From positions 190,405 to 254,404 of the forward strand of contig CAZFTJ010000004.1 in NCBI GenBank assembly GCA_964521865.1: 64,000 nt of DNA. Direction: 5' to 3'. Under the pieces are notes generated by a model. That model saw nothing but the letters and a program-made list of their open reading frames with translations. It ran no database searches and had not been told where the DNA came from. The DNA comes from CAYSRJ01 sp964521865 (GTDB lineage: Bacteria > Spirochaetota > B62-G9 > DRHN01). Positions 17,514-27,012 of this stretch are shown here, in pieces; positions within the stretch are counted from its first letter, which is position 1; every line of letters starts with the position of its first letter. Both the position numbers and the translations under genes were made by a program.

Positions 17514-18407
17514 TTATGCCTTCTTTTCAGCAGCCTCTTCCTGTTTTTTCTTCAAATCCTCCTCCATGTTCAGAGCGTTTCGTACCGCATCGTCGTAACC
17601 CGGCACAGGCTCCGCTATTCTTATCACCTTCGTCGGGCATCTGAGTATCGACTTTACCGGCGCCGTGCTTATACTGTAGTCGATCACTGCAATATTATCT
17701 GTGATTTTTACCGCTCCGGTGTCATCGTCCTTTTCGCAGAGTTTACAGGCGATACATCCTGCAGAGCAAATTTTTCGCACAACAGGCCCTCTGTCCTTCG
17801 ACCTGCAGTACACGTGCACCGCTTCGTCGACATCGGTGAGTGCCATAATATCTCGCGGACACGCCACGACACACTCTCCGCATCCAGTACATTTCGCCAA
17901 GATCACAACGGGAAGACCGTTGTCGTTCATATACATGGCGTCGAAAGGACACGCCCGCACACAATCGCCGAATCCTATGCAGGAGAACAGACACGCCTTT
18001 TCACCACCGACAAGATTCGCCGCTTCACATGTTCTGACGCCGGTATATACCTTGTCCTGCACCGCTTCCTTGAGGCCGCCGCTGCAGAACACCCGCGCTT
18101 TCTTAAGACCTAATGCTTCGGCAGGCTCGACCCCCAGTATCTGTGAAAGTTTTTCTGCAACTTCCTGTCCGCCCGGCTTGCAGTCTGCCAAAGACACCTT
18201 TCCCTCCACAACGGCGTTGGCGTATGCTGCGCATCCCGCAAACCCGCAGGCGCCGCAATTCGCGCCCGGGAGAGATTCAAGCACCTGTAAAACGCGGGGG
18301 TCTTCCTTTACAGCGAGTTTTTTATCGGCAATCACCAGAATCATTGCCAGTGCGATACCGATCCCGCCCATGCTTGCAACCGATATGAAAAGAACAGTGA
18401 TACTCAT
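17514..18407 (-). CDS. rnfB: Rnf electron transport complex subunit B
   Basis: 297 residues from the ATG that follows SD GAGGAG. An N-terminal transmembrane helix precedes the CGACGFAGC [4Fe-4S] cluster of the Fe-S domain, then several ferredoxin-type CX2CX2CX3C motifs: CTGCGECVVACP, and variants CIGFGDCVRACP and CIACKLC. It is the ferredoxin-facing subunit of Rnf. The C-terminal tail is lysine-rich. It is followed by rseC. Confidence 0.92.
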   Translation of the reverse strand: MSITVLFISVASMGGIGIALAMILVIADKKLAVKEDPRVLQVLESLPGANCGACGFAGCAAYANAVVEGKVSLADCKPGGQEVAEKLSQILGVEPAEALGLKKARVFCSGGLKEAVQDKVYTGVRTCEAANLVGGEKACLFSCIGFGDCVRACPFDAMYMNDNGLPVVILAKCTGCGECVVACPRDIMALTDVDEAVHVYCRSKDRGPVVRKICSAGCIACKLCEKDDDTGAVKITDNIAVIDYSISTAPVKSILRCPTKVIRIAEPVPGYDDAVRNALNMEEDLKKKQEEAAEKKA

Positions 18408-18526
18408 ATTCACTCCTCAACACGAATTAGTCTGGTTTTAAGGCTCCATACTATTACTATACCGGTTTTACATGCCGGAGAAAATCGTTTTACTCGCCGT
18501 GAATCATCCGCTTCGACTCTCCAGCC

Positions 18527-19105
18527 CTAGACCGCTATCAGTCCTGCAAATCCCATGAATGCGAGCGCAAGAAGCCCTGCGATGATCAGTGTAATCGCAG
18601 CACCCTTGAGCGACTCCGGAACATCCGCAAGGTCGAGCTCCTCTCTGATTCCTGCCATAATCACAAGGGCAAGCGTAAACCCCAGCCCTGCACCGATTCC
18701 GAATACAATGTTTTGGATGAAGGAGTATTCCCTGAGCGCACCGAACAGCGCAAGCCCCAGAATAGCACAGTTGGTCGTAATGAGAGGCAGATAGATGCCG
18801 AGCGCATCGTAGAGGGTCTTGCTCGTCTTCCGTATAAACATTTCAACAAACTGAACGAGCGCCGCAATAACGATTATGAAAGAGACGTACTCGAGAAAGG
18901 GGACTTTAAAAGCAATGAGAATGTAATTGTTGATGAGCCATGTAATAGCTGCTGAAAGCGTAAGAACGAACGTTACCGCAAACCCCATGCTCACCGAAGA
19001 TTCTATTCTACCGGAAACTCCGATAAAGGGGCATATGCCGAGAAAATACGAGAGAACAAAGTTGTTGACGAGAACGGCAGATATAAAAATCAGCATGATT
19101 TCCAA
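18527..19105 (-). CDS. rnfA: Rnf electron transport complex subunit A
   Basis: 192 residues from a TTG placed six bases after GGAGG; an upstream GTG is less well spaced. Six transmembrane helices with the RnfA start (ISAVLVNNFVLSYFLGICPF) and TTNCAILG, a cysteine site of the RnfA/E pair that binds a membrane Fe-S cluster. It is homologous to RnfE in inverted topology. Confidence 0.92.
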   Translation of the reverse strand: MEIMLIFISAVLVNNFVLSYFLGICPFIGVSGRIESSVSMGFAVTFVLTLSAAITWLINNYILIAFKVPFLEYVSFIIVIAALVQFVEMFIRKTSKTLYDALGIYLPLITTNCAILGLALFGALREYSFIQNIVFGIGAGLGFTLALVIMAGIREELDLADVPESLKGAAITLIIAGLLALAFMGFAGLIAV

Positions 19106-19260
19106 AACCGGCCTCCACACTCACATGTTTTCTACGCCAATACGCGGCCTATTGACGCCCAATCTACGACAAGCAGGTTTTGCTGAAGACACTCGGCGCA
19201 GTGTACCGGTAATGTAACGCCGTCGGTAGAAACAACGAATTCCGTTTACGACTCTTCCCG

Positions 19261-19899
19261 TCACGTGCCTGTATTCTTCTTCAGCCTCCTGTCTATACTG
19301 TTTTTTGCACCGAGCAGGAATCCGAGTGTTATGAAGGCGCCTGGCGGCAAAAGCATGACGATCCACGGCTCAAACCCATTGCCGAGCACCTGTATACCGA
19401 AAAAGGTCCTCATCCCGAGGATTTCCCGTATGCCGCCGAGAAACACAAGGGTGACCGTAAAGCCGAGACTCACACCGAATGCGTCGAGGAATGAAGGCCA
19501 CACCCTGTTTTTGCTGGCAAACGCTTCGGCCCGGCCGAGTATGATGCAGTTGACGACAATGAGAGGGATGAAGGGGCCGAGCGCTTTGCTCAGGTCGAGC
19601 AGAAAAGCCCTGAGAAACAGATCAACCATAGTGACGAACGTCGCGATAATAATAACGAAGGCCGGAATACGCACCTGTGAAGGAACTACATTCCGTACCA
19701 GCGATACGATAAGACTTGAACAGGTCAACACAAAAACAACGGCAAGCCCCATTGTCAATCCGTTTATCGCCGATGTTGTGACTGCGAGCGTCGGGCACAT
19801 GCCCAAGAGCATTACGAGAATCGGATTTTCTTTCCAGAAACCCTTGAGAAACTCAACCGAAGTTCGTCTTCCGTCACGTTTTACCTCATGTGAAGCCAT
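19261..19899 (-). CDS. rnfE: Rnf electron transport complex subunit E
   Basis: 212 residues from the ATG preceded by AAAGGGG; upstream in-frame ATGs are less likely. Features: FLKGFWKENPILVMLLGMCPTLAV at the start of the first helices and VVNCIILGRAEAFA carrying the second conserved cysteine. Six helices. It pairs with RnfA in the membrane. About 155 bases separate it from rnfA, longer than usual for this operon. Confidence 0.92.
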   Translation of the reverse strand: MASHEVKRDGRRTSVEFLKGFWKENPILVMLLGMCPTLAVTTSAINGLTMGLAVVFVLTCSSLIVSLVRNVVPSQVRIPAFVIIIATFVTMVDLFLRAFLLDLSKALGPFIPLIVVNCIILGRAEAFASKNRVWPSFLDAFGVSLGFTVTLVFLGGIREILGMRTFFGIQVLGNGFEPWIVMLLPPGAFITLGFLLGAKNSIDRRLKKNTGT

Positions 19900-19985
19900 G
19901 TGAAAAGCCCCTTTCATCTTATTGCTTATTTGGCGGCCCATTACAGCAACAGCACGCCCTGCGCCAGTTCTTAACCCGCATCCCG

Positions 19986-20534
19986 CTACTGCACACTCCT
20001 GAATTTTTCTATCCCTTTATTGAGTATTGCGACAACGGAACGTGATGAAATCGTCGCACCGGTAATCGCCTGAATATCGTTATCTTTCTCGGGAGCCTTG
20101 TTCTTCACGTACCCGATGGCGGGTTTTGTCTTCACCCCTTTGAACTGCTCCTGAAACTTTTTCTCACCGATACGGCCGCCGAGACCGGGAGTTTCCACCT
20201 GCTGGAGCACCTTCATACCCGTCAGCTCGGAAAGGTCCGGCTTGAGCCCGGCCATAAGTTTTATAACCCCCTGATACCCGTTACCCTCGACTGGAAGCGC
20301 ATAGCCGATCAATGTATCGGACGAATCCTTGCATTCAAAATAGGTAACTCCGTCTTTCGTTTTTTCATCATAATTCTTGGTGCCGGGTACAACGAGAAAG
20401 ATTGAATTTCGCTGCTCTTCAAGCACATTCGCTTCGATAAGCGGGGCGGCGAAAATATATACGAGAGAGAGCACTCCGCCGGAAATGCATGCAAAAAGCG
20501 TCATTATGAGCAGCATTTTCACCCTGTTATTCAT
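19986..20534 (-). CDS. rnfG: Rnf electron transport complex subunit G
   Basis: 182 residues: one N-terminal helix then an FMN-binding domain. The flavinylation motif reads TGATISS (158-164), so the residue that normally carries covalent FMN (usually Thr) is Ser here. It overlaps rnfD by eight bases. RnfG moves electrons through the periplasmic part of the complex. Confidence 0.9.
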   Translation of the reverse strand: MNNRVKMLLIMTLFACISGGVLSLVYIFAAPLIEANVLEEQRNSIFLVVPGTKNYDEKTKDGVTYFECKDSSDTLIGYALPVEGNGYQGVIKLMAGLKPDLSELTGMKVLQQVETPGLGGRIGEKKFQEQFKGVKTKPAIGYVKNKAPEKDNDIQAITGATISSRSVVAILNKGIEKFRSVQ

Positions 20535-21483
20535 TGACAGCCCCCGTACCGAAAATTCTTGGCCTTGTACCCCTGTTTATCAGCGGGACGAACGCGTTCA
20601 TCAGCAGTATTGAATACATCACCCCTTCAGGCAGACCCCCGAACAGGCGGATGACCATCACCAGAATCCCGATCCCTGTACCGAAAATCACACACCCTTT
20701 CTTTGTTATCGGCGATGTCACCATGTCGGTTGCCATATACAGAGCACCGATCATAAGGCCTCCCGCCAGCACATGAAAAGCAGGACCAGGATACTTTGCC
20801 GGGTTTATGAGGTGAAAAATTTCAGCGAGCACGGCTACCGTTGTAATAATCGATGCGGGGATCCTCCACTTGATGTACTTCTTTACAAACAGATAAATCG
20901 ACCCTGCGATGAGAAGAAGGGCGCTCGATTCACCGACCGAGCCGTTTATCGTTCCCAAAAACAGCCCGGCAAGCGGAGTGAGAACACCGTCGAATTTCAT
21001 CATTGCGAGAGGTGTTGCGGCGCTGACGGCGTCGACCGCCACTTTCGGTACATTGTAGGTTGAAATAAATACAGGGTAGGTCGCTGCAAGAAAGGCCCTC
21101 CCGATGAGCGCAGGATTGAAAACATTGTATCCGATGCCGCCGAAGATCTGCTTTCCGACAACGATCGCCACGACCGCACCGAGGCAAACTCCGTAAAGCG
21201 GAAATTTCGGCGGAAGCACCATTACCAGAAGCAGTGCGGTCACAACCGAGCTGCAATCGGCCAAGGATGCCGGCCTTTTTCGCAGCCGCACCACTGCATA
21301 CTCACTCGCGAGGCACGTTGCGATAGACACGAGATACATATACAGAACATGAGGACCGTACTGATACATACTGAAGCCTGCCGCCGGAAGGAGCGAAACG
21401 ATTACGCTGACCATTATCTTCGGCACGGACTCGGTGCTCTTGATATGCGGTGATGTTGAAAGAACGAGGGCGTTCGCTTCCAT
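20527..21483 (-). CDS. rnfD: Rnf electron transport complex subunit D
   Basis: 318 residues with about nine transmembrane helices. The covalent FMN site is in SAATPLA with Thr157. The conserved GGIGYNVFNPALIGRAFL segment is present. It is the ion-pumping NqrB-like subunit. It starts directly after rnfC, with SD GGGAGCAGG inside the end of rnfC. Confidence 0.92.
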   Translation of the reverse strand: MEANALVLSTSPHIKSTESVPKIMVSVIVSLLPAAGFSMYQYGPHVLYMYLVSIATCLASEYAVVRLRKRPASLADCSSVVTALLLVMVLPPKFPLYGVCLGAVVAIVVGKQIFGGIGYNVFNPALIGRAFLAATYPVFISTYNVPKVAVDAVSAATPLAMMKFDGVLTPLAGLFLGTINGSVGESSALLLIAGSIYLFVKKYIKWRIPASIITTVAVLAEIFHLINPAKYPGPAFHVLAGGLMIGALYMATDMVTSPITKKGCVIFGTGIGILVMVIRLFGGLPEGVMYSILLMNAFVPLINRGTRPRIFGTGAVNE

Positions 21484-22809
21484 CTATTCCTGCTCCCTTG
21501 CTTTTATCTTGCGTAATTTTACTTTGGCCGTTTTGATGAGCTGAACGATCGGTCTCTTTGCAGGACAGACATAAGTGCAGCATCCGCATTCGATGCAATC
21601 ATTTGCACCGTACTCCGCTGCAAGCGGCCAGTTTTCAGCCTCTGCAATAATGGAAAGCCGGGACGGCAAAAGGTGCACAGGACATGACTGAACGCAGAAA
21701 GAGCATTTTATACACGGGTGGTATTTTTCAACCGAAACAGTCTCCTTTTGCATGAGCAGTATTCCGGATGTACCTTTTATAACGGGGACTTCAAAAGATG
21801 CCTGGGCAAGTCCCATCATGGGTCCACCCATAACGAGCTTTCCTATCTCGCCGACTGTGCCTCCCGCCTGTTCTACGAGACGCTCGACAGGCGTGCCGAT
21901 CCTGACCAGAAAGTTGCCTGGATTTTTAACGCCGTCTCCTGTAACCGTTACCACCCGTTCGATGAGGGGTCTGCCGTCACGTACCGCTTCACATACGGCC
22001 AGAGCAGTTCCCACATTGGAGACCACAACACGAATATCCATCGGAAGCCCGCCGGAAGGAACTTCTCTTTTGAGAAGCGCATGTATAAGCACCTTTTCGG
22101 CGCCTTCCGGGTACTTGGTCTCTGTGATTGCAGTGGTGAACCCTCCGTTGTTCTCCATGGACTTCAGTTTCTCAATTGCCTCAGGCTTGTTGCTCTCAAC
22201 AGCAACAACGATACGCTCCACACCGAGAATCTTTCCGATCATCCGGGCGCCGAAAATAAAATCCCGGGTACGTTCCAACATAACCCGATAATCAGAGGTA
22301 AGATACGGCTCGCACTCACAACCGTTTATTATAAGAGTATCGATGGTCTTCCCCTTGGGAGGGGCGAATTTTACATGGGCCGGAAATGTTGCGCCTCCCA
22401 TGCCGACTATTCCCGCCTCCTTTACCCGCTCGAGCATCGCTTTCACATCGAGCGCTGCAATATCATCGCCAAGAGGCGGCAAATACGCCTTCTCCCCCTC
22501 ACCGTCCGGTTTAATCGCAACCGAAAGAGACTTGAATCCCAGCGGATGGAGTGTTTGTTCGATCTTCTTTACGGTTCCCGAAACAGGCGAATGTACCGGT
22601 GCCGTTACAAAGGCCTTTGCTTCCCCGATCAACTGCCCCTCCTTGACGGACTCGCCGACTTCGACAGTCGGAGCGCAGGGCGCACCGATGTGCTGTGTGA
22701 GCGGTACAACGAGAGTTTCGGGTATATCGGCTGCCCGCACCGGGCTATCCATGGCGAGCTCTTTGTTGTACGGGGGGTGCACACCTCCCTTGAAGGAGAA
22801 CAAACCCAT
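21484..22809 (-). CDS. rnfC: Rnf electron transport complex subunit C
   Basis: 441 residues. N-terminal RnfC barrel-sandwich part (about 1-110), then the NADH/FMN-binding Rossmann-like domain with GMGGATFPAHVK and NGCECEPYLTSDY, and a C-terminal pair of [4Fe-4S] sites (CIKCSFCVQSCP and CIECGCCTYVCP). It exchanges electrons with NADH. First gene of the rnfCDGEAB-rseC operon. The short form lacks the long repeat tail of some proteobacterial RnfC proteins. Confidence 0.94.
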   Translation of the reverse strand: MGLFSFKGGVHPPYNKELAMDSPVRAADIPETLVVPLTQHIGAPCAPTVEVGESVKEGQLIGEAKAFVTAPVHSPVSGTVKKIEQTLHPLGFKSLSVAIKPDGEGEKAYLPPLGDDIAALDVKAMLERVKEAGIVGMGGATFPAHVKFAPPKGKTIDTLIINGCECEPYLTSDYRVMLERTRDFIFGARMIGKILGVERIVVAVESNKPEAIEKLKSMENNGGFTTAITETKYPEGAEKVLIHALLKREVPSGGLPMDIRVVVSNVGTALAVCEAVRDGRPLIERVVTVTGDGVKNPGNFLVRIGTPVERLVEQAGGTVGEIGKLVMGGPMMGLAQASFEVPVIKGTSGILLMQKETVSVEKYHPCIKCSFCVQSCPVHLLPSRLSIIAEAENWPLAAEYGANDCIECGCCTYVCPAKRPIVQLIKTAKVKLRKIKAREQE

Positions 22810-23138
22810 TTACATACTCCAAGTCTGTAGGTATTCAAATTGCTGAGCAGTCATACAGGTTCTTCGCTCAGGCAAGGTCTCTGTGAGCGTTTTTAAGCAG
22901 CATGTATTCATCCGACTCGCGGCCGGTTGAATGGAGCCCGTCCGGGGCCGAGCAGCGGATGCATCTTCCGCCGCTTATCGGCAAGCCGCAACGGACTGCA
23001 GAATTGCATCGGCTGCCACCCAAAAACCTGCTTTCAGGGCTCATACCGTCTCACCACATATGCATACCATTCTGTACGAAAATCATATGAGATAGAATAT
23101 CCATTTCAAAAAAAAAATTCAATAACAATTTCGTCATA
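22810..23138. other. intergenic region upstream of rnfC
   Basis: The 329-base gap between the rnfC start and the end of the transporter gene. A TTGGAG-like SD precedes rnfC. No clear sigma70 promoter was found. A GC-rich stretch near 22919-22960 resembles one near 36.9 kb. The end near the transporter is AT-rich with a run of ten A. No gene is seen. Confidence 0.5.
22919..22960 (+). repeat. possible dispersed GC-rich repeat, copy 1
   Basis: Begins CGCGGCCGGTTGAA and ends GCAGCGGA. A similar 42-base stretch near 36.9 kb begins CGCGGCCGGATGAA and ends the same way. The middles match only loosely, so the relationship is tentative. Confidence 0.3.
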
Positions 23139-24431
23139 TCATCCCCATAGAAGCCAGATAAAGACATAGGAACCGCCTGTTGCAGCAATGGTAAAGGGAA
23201 GCCCTATTCTTGAAAACTCCTTCAGCCCGATATGGTACCCCTCTTTCTTGAGTATCGAAACGGATACGATATTTGCTGATGCACCGACGTGGGTGACATT
23301 TCCTCCAAGGCAGGCACCGATCAACAGGCCGAAGATAAAGAGATAGGGGGGCAGTCCGAGGTTCGCAGAAATGATCTTTGTCACCGGAATCATGGCCGTA
23401 ATGTAGGGAACATTATCCACAAAACCTGACACGAGAACGGAAAACCACACGAGAAACGTATAGACCATGAAGGCATTATCACCGGTCAAACGAAGCACCA
23501 GAGAGGCCATATCCTCCATAAGTCTCGCCTCTGTCAGGCTTCCGACGAGAATGAAAATAGACGACAGGAAAATAACGGTATCAAAATCTATTCTTCTTAT
23601 GACTTCCCGCGTACTATACCTGCCGTTGACGGTAAACCAGATCCCGGATACAATACCGAGCGCCATGCAGATAATTCCGCCGAGAGACGAGAATTCAGGA
23701 TCGACGAACGATGAAAAGGCGAGCAGCACGATCATGAGGATCACGACTATAGTAGGGAACAGGCTCCGTATGCCCGGTCTTGCCGCTGATGATACGGGCG
23801 CCCTGTACTTACTGAAAAAAATCGCGAGCACGATAAATGATATGAAGGCACCGACCTGAACGGCAAAAAAAATGCCGAGCTTTCCATTGAGAACAAAGAA
23901 CTGGTTGAAAGTTAAGCCCATGTATCCCGCAAGAATCATGCTGGGGGGGTCGCCGATGAGGGTCGCCGTGCCCTGTAGATTTGCAGAAACAGCAAGGCCA
24001 ATGAGAAAGGGAACAGGTGAAATTTTTTCTTTTTTTGCTATTTCGAGTGCAATCGGCGCAACGATCAGTACTGTCGCAACATTCTCAATAAAGGCTGAAA
24101 GAAAACTCGTCATCATGCACACGTACAGGACCGCCATACCGATAGTACGAGCCCTCGATATGAGATAATGCGCAATCAGTGCGGGAACATTCGATTCGAT
24201 AAACGCCTCGGCAATGAGGAGGGTGCCGAGGAAAATACCGAGAACGTTCCAGTTTACGGAATGCACGATAAATGCGACCGTCCCGGACAGCCCTCCCCTG
24301 TTCACGATGCCGTGTAAAACAACAAGCAGAAGGGCTCCTGCGCCGGCAAAGTAGGATTTTTTTCTGGAATGGGCAACAATTCCGATATAAGATAGAAGAA
24401 AAACGATAAGCACGACGAGTTTGTAGCTCAT
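23139..24431 (-). CDS. ArsB/NhaD-type ion transporter
   Basis: 430 residues from the ATG of MSYKLVVLIV. About eleven transmembrane helices. IT-superfamily signatures ENVATVLIVAPIALE, IGDPPSMILAGY and GGNVTHVGASANIV are present, the last two being the repeated re-entrant loop motifs. The family includes Na+/H+ antiporters (NhaD) and arsenite or anion transporters, and the substrate cannot be told by eye. No ars genes are near, so Na+/H+ or dicarboxylate transport is possible. Placement beside Rnf is suggestive of ion homeostasis but unproven. Confidence 0.8.
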   Translation of the reverse strand: MSYKLVVLIVFLLSYIGIVAHSRKKSYFAGAGALLLVVLHGIVNRGGLSGTVAFIVHSVNWNVLGIFLGTLLIAEAFIESNVPALIAHYLISRARTIGMAVLYVCMMTSFLSAFIENVATVLIVAPIALEIAKKEKISPVPFLIGLAVSANLQGTATLIGDPPSMILAGYMGLTFNQFFVLNGKLGIFFAVQVGAFISFIVLAIFFSKYRAPVSSAARPGIRSLFPTIVVILMIVLLAFSSFVDPEFSSLGGIICMALGIVSGIWFTVNGRYSTREVIRRIDFDTVIFLSSIFILVGSLTEARLMEDMASLVLRLTGDNAFMVYTFLVWFSVLVSGFVDNVPYITAMIPVTKIISANLGLPPYLFIFGLLIGACLGGNVTHVGASANIVSVSILKKEGYHIGLKEFSRIGLPFTIAATGGSYVFIWLLWG

Positions 24432-24618
24432 GGTGTTTTCCCGGATATTGCCGTATGCAGGCTGCTTTTTCGGCGAGCACAATGTACTGCTTTTTTACGC
24501 CATTTGCAAACCCCTCGTGCTGCAGGGATACTTTTCATTCCAGCGACAACAAAATAGGTGCGTATCGCTGTAGTATTGGTTTTTGAAGCGCCGGCCTCCA
24601 AACCGAAAGGAACCGGAT

Positions 24619-24939
24619 GTGATAAAAATTCAGATTCGCTATATCGATCAAAATATAGAGCACGTTCGCGTGAGCGGCCATGCAGGGGGGAAGTCGGGAA
24701 AGGATATTGTATGTGCCGCCGTTTCTGCGGTGACGCAGACCGCACTTGCAGGCCTTCTGCACTACGGAGCTGAACGGGTGCAGTGGCAGATGAAAAAAGG
24801 AGTCCTTTATATCACAGTAAAAAACGGAGGCCCGGATCAAAGGCCGGAATTTTCCTTCATACTCAACACCATGTATCTCGGCCTCAGGCAGATCGAGAAA
24901 GAACACCCGGATAAGGTCCGCATCAGTCTCATATTCTGA
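24619..24939 (+). CDS. prp: ribosomal-processing cysteine protease Prp
   Basis: 106 residues from a GTG preceded by AAAGGA. The catalytic histidine is in SGHAGG (21) and the cysteine in DIVCAAVSA (32), the Prp (DUF464) pattern. Prp trims the N-terminal extension of ribosomal protein L27 in bacteria that have one. It is normally between rplU and rpmA, but here neither gene is adjacent. Confidence 0.78.
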   Translation: MIKIQIRYIDQNIEHVRVSGHAGGKSGKDIVCAAVSAVTQTALAGLLHYGAERVQWQMKKGVLYITVKNGGPDQRPEFSFILNTMYLGLRQIEKEHPDKVRISLIF

Positions 24940-24958
24940 CGCTTTGCGTCCGGATAAT
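24938..24958 (+). repeat. short repeated hairpin element, copy 1
   Basis: ACGCTTTGCGTCCGGATAAT matches a stretch at 61071-61090 with one change. In this copy GACGC/GCGTC form a small hairpin just at the end of prp. It may be a REP-like or terminator-associated sequence. Confidence 0.4.
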
Positions 24959-25015
24959 GTCGAAGATGCTGTAAGTACCGTCTGCGCACACCAATCGACC
25001 TGACATAACTCTCGA

Positions 25016-25921
25016 TTACGCGTCGCTGAGGATATTCCGCTTGCCGCGGCAATACACAACCCCGGCGTATCCGACGAAGCTTGAATTTGGATGCTTATCG
25101 TAACTGGTAGTGTACTGCACAAGTGTTCCCGATTGCGCTTCCAGTTGTTTGGCTCCCGCTATTGCTGCTGCCGCTGCGCCCGGGCAGCAGGCGTTGTGTG
25201 AAACGAGGGCCTCTTCAATGACATGAATGGGATCGGCACTGATGAACGCATCGATAATCCGCCTGTCGTTTTCCTCCTTCACCCACGCCACGCTTTTATT
25301 TCCCGTTCCATGTTTGGTAAACCCGTAGTTCGGGCCGTAATGTGTGAGATCGGTGCTCCCGATAAAACAGACCTCAGTCCCGAGCTCATCCGCGAGCATG
25401 GCGGCCTTCCCTCCAATTTGAACAGCAGTCCGGTTCGGCGCTATACCTGCGGCTACTACCCGGGCATCGGGAAAGTAGTACTTTATGAAGGGAAGCTGCA
25501 GCTCGATTGTATTATCGGGGCTGTAGTTATGCGCATCCTCTCTGATAAAATCAAAGGCATCCGCCAGTTTCTGCGAGATCGCGTCATGGACCTTCAGTAC
25601 ACCCAGTGGAGTTTCAAATCCCTCATCGATAAAGATATAATTCGGACTTCCAGCATGAAGGTGCATGCCGAACAGGAAAAAAAGCTTCGGCATCCTTTTG
25701 CTCCGCACCGCTCTCCGGTGTATCGTGCTGAAAACAGCATTGGCGGTGCTCCCGGAGAAATACCATCCCGCATGGGGAACAATACCGCCGATGTATGCCC
25801 AAGAGCCGGCGTCCTCTGCTCCCGGAGAGAGGTTTTTTTGAAAATCCTCAATGGTTCCGATGCATTCGTCCCTTCTTCCCGGATACCAGGTTCCCGCAAA
25901 ATCCATACTTCTTACAGGCAT
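25016..25921 (-). CDS. MEMO family protein (AmmeMemoRadiSam system protein B)
   Basis: 301 residues from the ATG six bases after GGAGGTG. Family marks: FAGTWYPG, VPHAGWYFSG with His50, FLFGMHLHAG, the STDLTHYGPNYGF stretch and HNACCPGAAAA. These surround a metal-binding, dioxygenase-like pocket. The usual AMMECR1 domain and radical SAM partners are not next to it. Its function is unknown in bacteria. Confidence 0.85.
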   Translation of the reverse strand: MPVRSMDFAGTWYPGRRDECIGTIEDFQKNLSPGAEDAGSWAYIGGIVPHAGWYFSGSTANAVFSTIHRRAVRSKRMPKLFFLFGMHLHAGSPNYIFIDEGFETPLGVLKVHDAISQKLADAFDFIREDAHNYSPDNTIELQLPFIKYYFPDARVVAAGIAPNRTAVQIGGKAAMLADELGTEVCFIGSTDLTHYGPNYGFTKHGTGNKSVAWVKEENDRRIIDAFISADPIHVIEEALVSHNACCPGAAAAAIAGAKQLEAQSGTLVQYTTSYDKHPNSSFVGYAGVVYCRGKRNILSDA

Positions 25922-26068
25922 TGCAGTCACCTCCCTTCCATTTCCAGTATACCAGTATTTTACATTTATTGCCACGTCCTTTTAAAAACGATGCGGTTTT
26001 ATCCGGTATTTCATGCGCAATAAAGGCATCGTATTGAATCCTGAAGGAGCAGTGTGCATATCTTCACC

Positions 26069-26107
26069 TTGATAAACTTCCGTCAGGGTAGTATTATGTA
26101 GTATTAT
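26069..26107 (+). promoter_or_regulatory. promoter with tandem GTAGTATTAT repeat
   Basis: TTGATA and TATTAT are 17 bases apart. GTAGTATTAT occurs twice in direct tandem (26088-26107), overlapping the -10. This ten-base repeat shares its core with the operator before the RHH gene near 11.23 kb. It is about 70 bases before the nucleotidyltransferase start. Confidence 0.5.
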
Positions 26108-26176
26108 GCCGGTCGGCTGAGCATGTTACTCAACGGCGGCAGTATCCTCCCGCAAATTGTCTCAGGGGAAAATGAA

Positions 26177-26905
26177 ATGTCAAGATCAAGGGAATCGATA
26201 CAAAGAACGATCGAGGGATCCTTTCTCGAAGCGTTAAAAGGTGTGTTCGGTGCCAACCTTCTTTCGATAACGGCATACGGAAGCTACGCAAGCGGCGATT
26301 TTGTTCCCGGCACATCGGATATAAACCTCCTCGTGATTCTGGAAAAGCCCGATACAGGACAGATAGGTCTGCTTGGAAAACGAATGCATTCCGTTATGAG
26401 GAAGTTACGAATAACACCGCTCATTATGACCAGAACCGAGTTCAGAAATTCCGCCGATGTCTTTCCGATGGAATACCTGGATATCCGGGAGAAAAACAGC
26501 GTGCTGTTCGGCGAAGACGAGACAGAATCACTCGCCATAAATAAGAATAATCTCAGGCATGAGCTCGAGGAGCAGCTCAGAGGAAACGTAAATGCACTGA
26601 GACAGATAATTGCCGCATCCAGGGAAAGAGGCAGGGTTCTCGGAGGTGCATTAAAAGGCCTTTTCGGCTCTCTCAAGGCTCTTTTCAAGGGGCTTTTAAG
26701 GATGAAAGGAATAAACGGGATCCCGCGTGAAGGTGCGGGGCTCGTAAAAAAAATACAGGATGAGTTCGGGATACGGGGAGAACCCTTTCTGCATCTGCTG
26801 CAGCTCAGGGAGGGGAAGAAGCACGACTCCGCAAAGCTTGCCGCGGAGGTGCTCGCCTCGCTGGAGGAGCTCATCCACATCGTTGATGCAATGAATGTAA
26901 AATGA
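26177..26905 (+). CDS. nucleotidyltransferase-domain protein
   Basis: 242 residues from the ATG after GGGGAAAA. The Pol-beta nucleotidyltransferase motif reads YGSYASGDFVPGTSDINLLV (34-53): the GS and first Asp are kept, but the second acidic residue of the DxD is Asn (SDIN), so metal binding and catalysis are doubtful. The second half is helical (about 135-240), like a substrate- or partner-binding helical domain. It may bind rather than transfer nucleotides. Function unknown. Confidence 0.65.
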   Translation: MSRSRESIQRTIEGSFLEALKGVFGANLLSITAYGSYASGDFVPGTSDINLLVILEKPDTGQIGLLGKRMHSVMRKLRITPLIMTRTEFRNSADVFPMEYLDIREKNSVLFGEDETESLAINKNNLRHELEEQLRGNVNALRQIIAASRERGRVLGGALKGLFGSLKALFKGLLRMKGINGIPREGAGLVKKIQDEFGIRGEPFLHLLQLREGKKHDSAKLAAEVLASLEELIHIVDAMNVK

Positions 26906-27012
26906 TAAATCGTGTAAGAAGGTTTGATGAACCTCTGATCAATGAAGAAACGGCTTCCGGCACGACAACGTGAACACCATTCAGTAAAAAACAGCATGAG
27001 GTTACCTCACCC

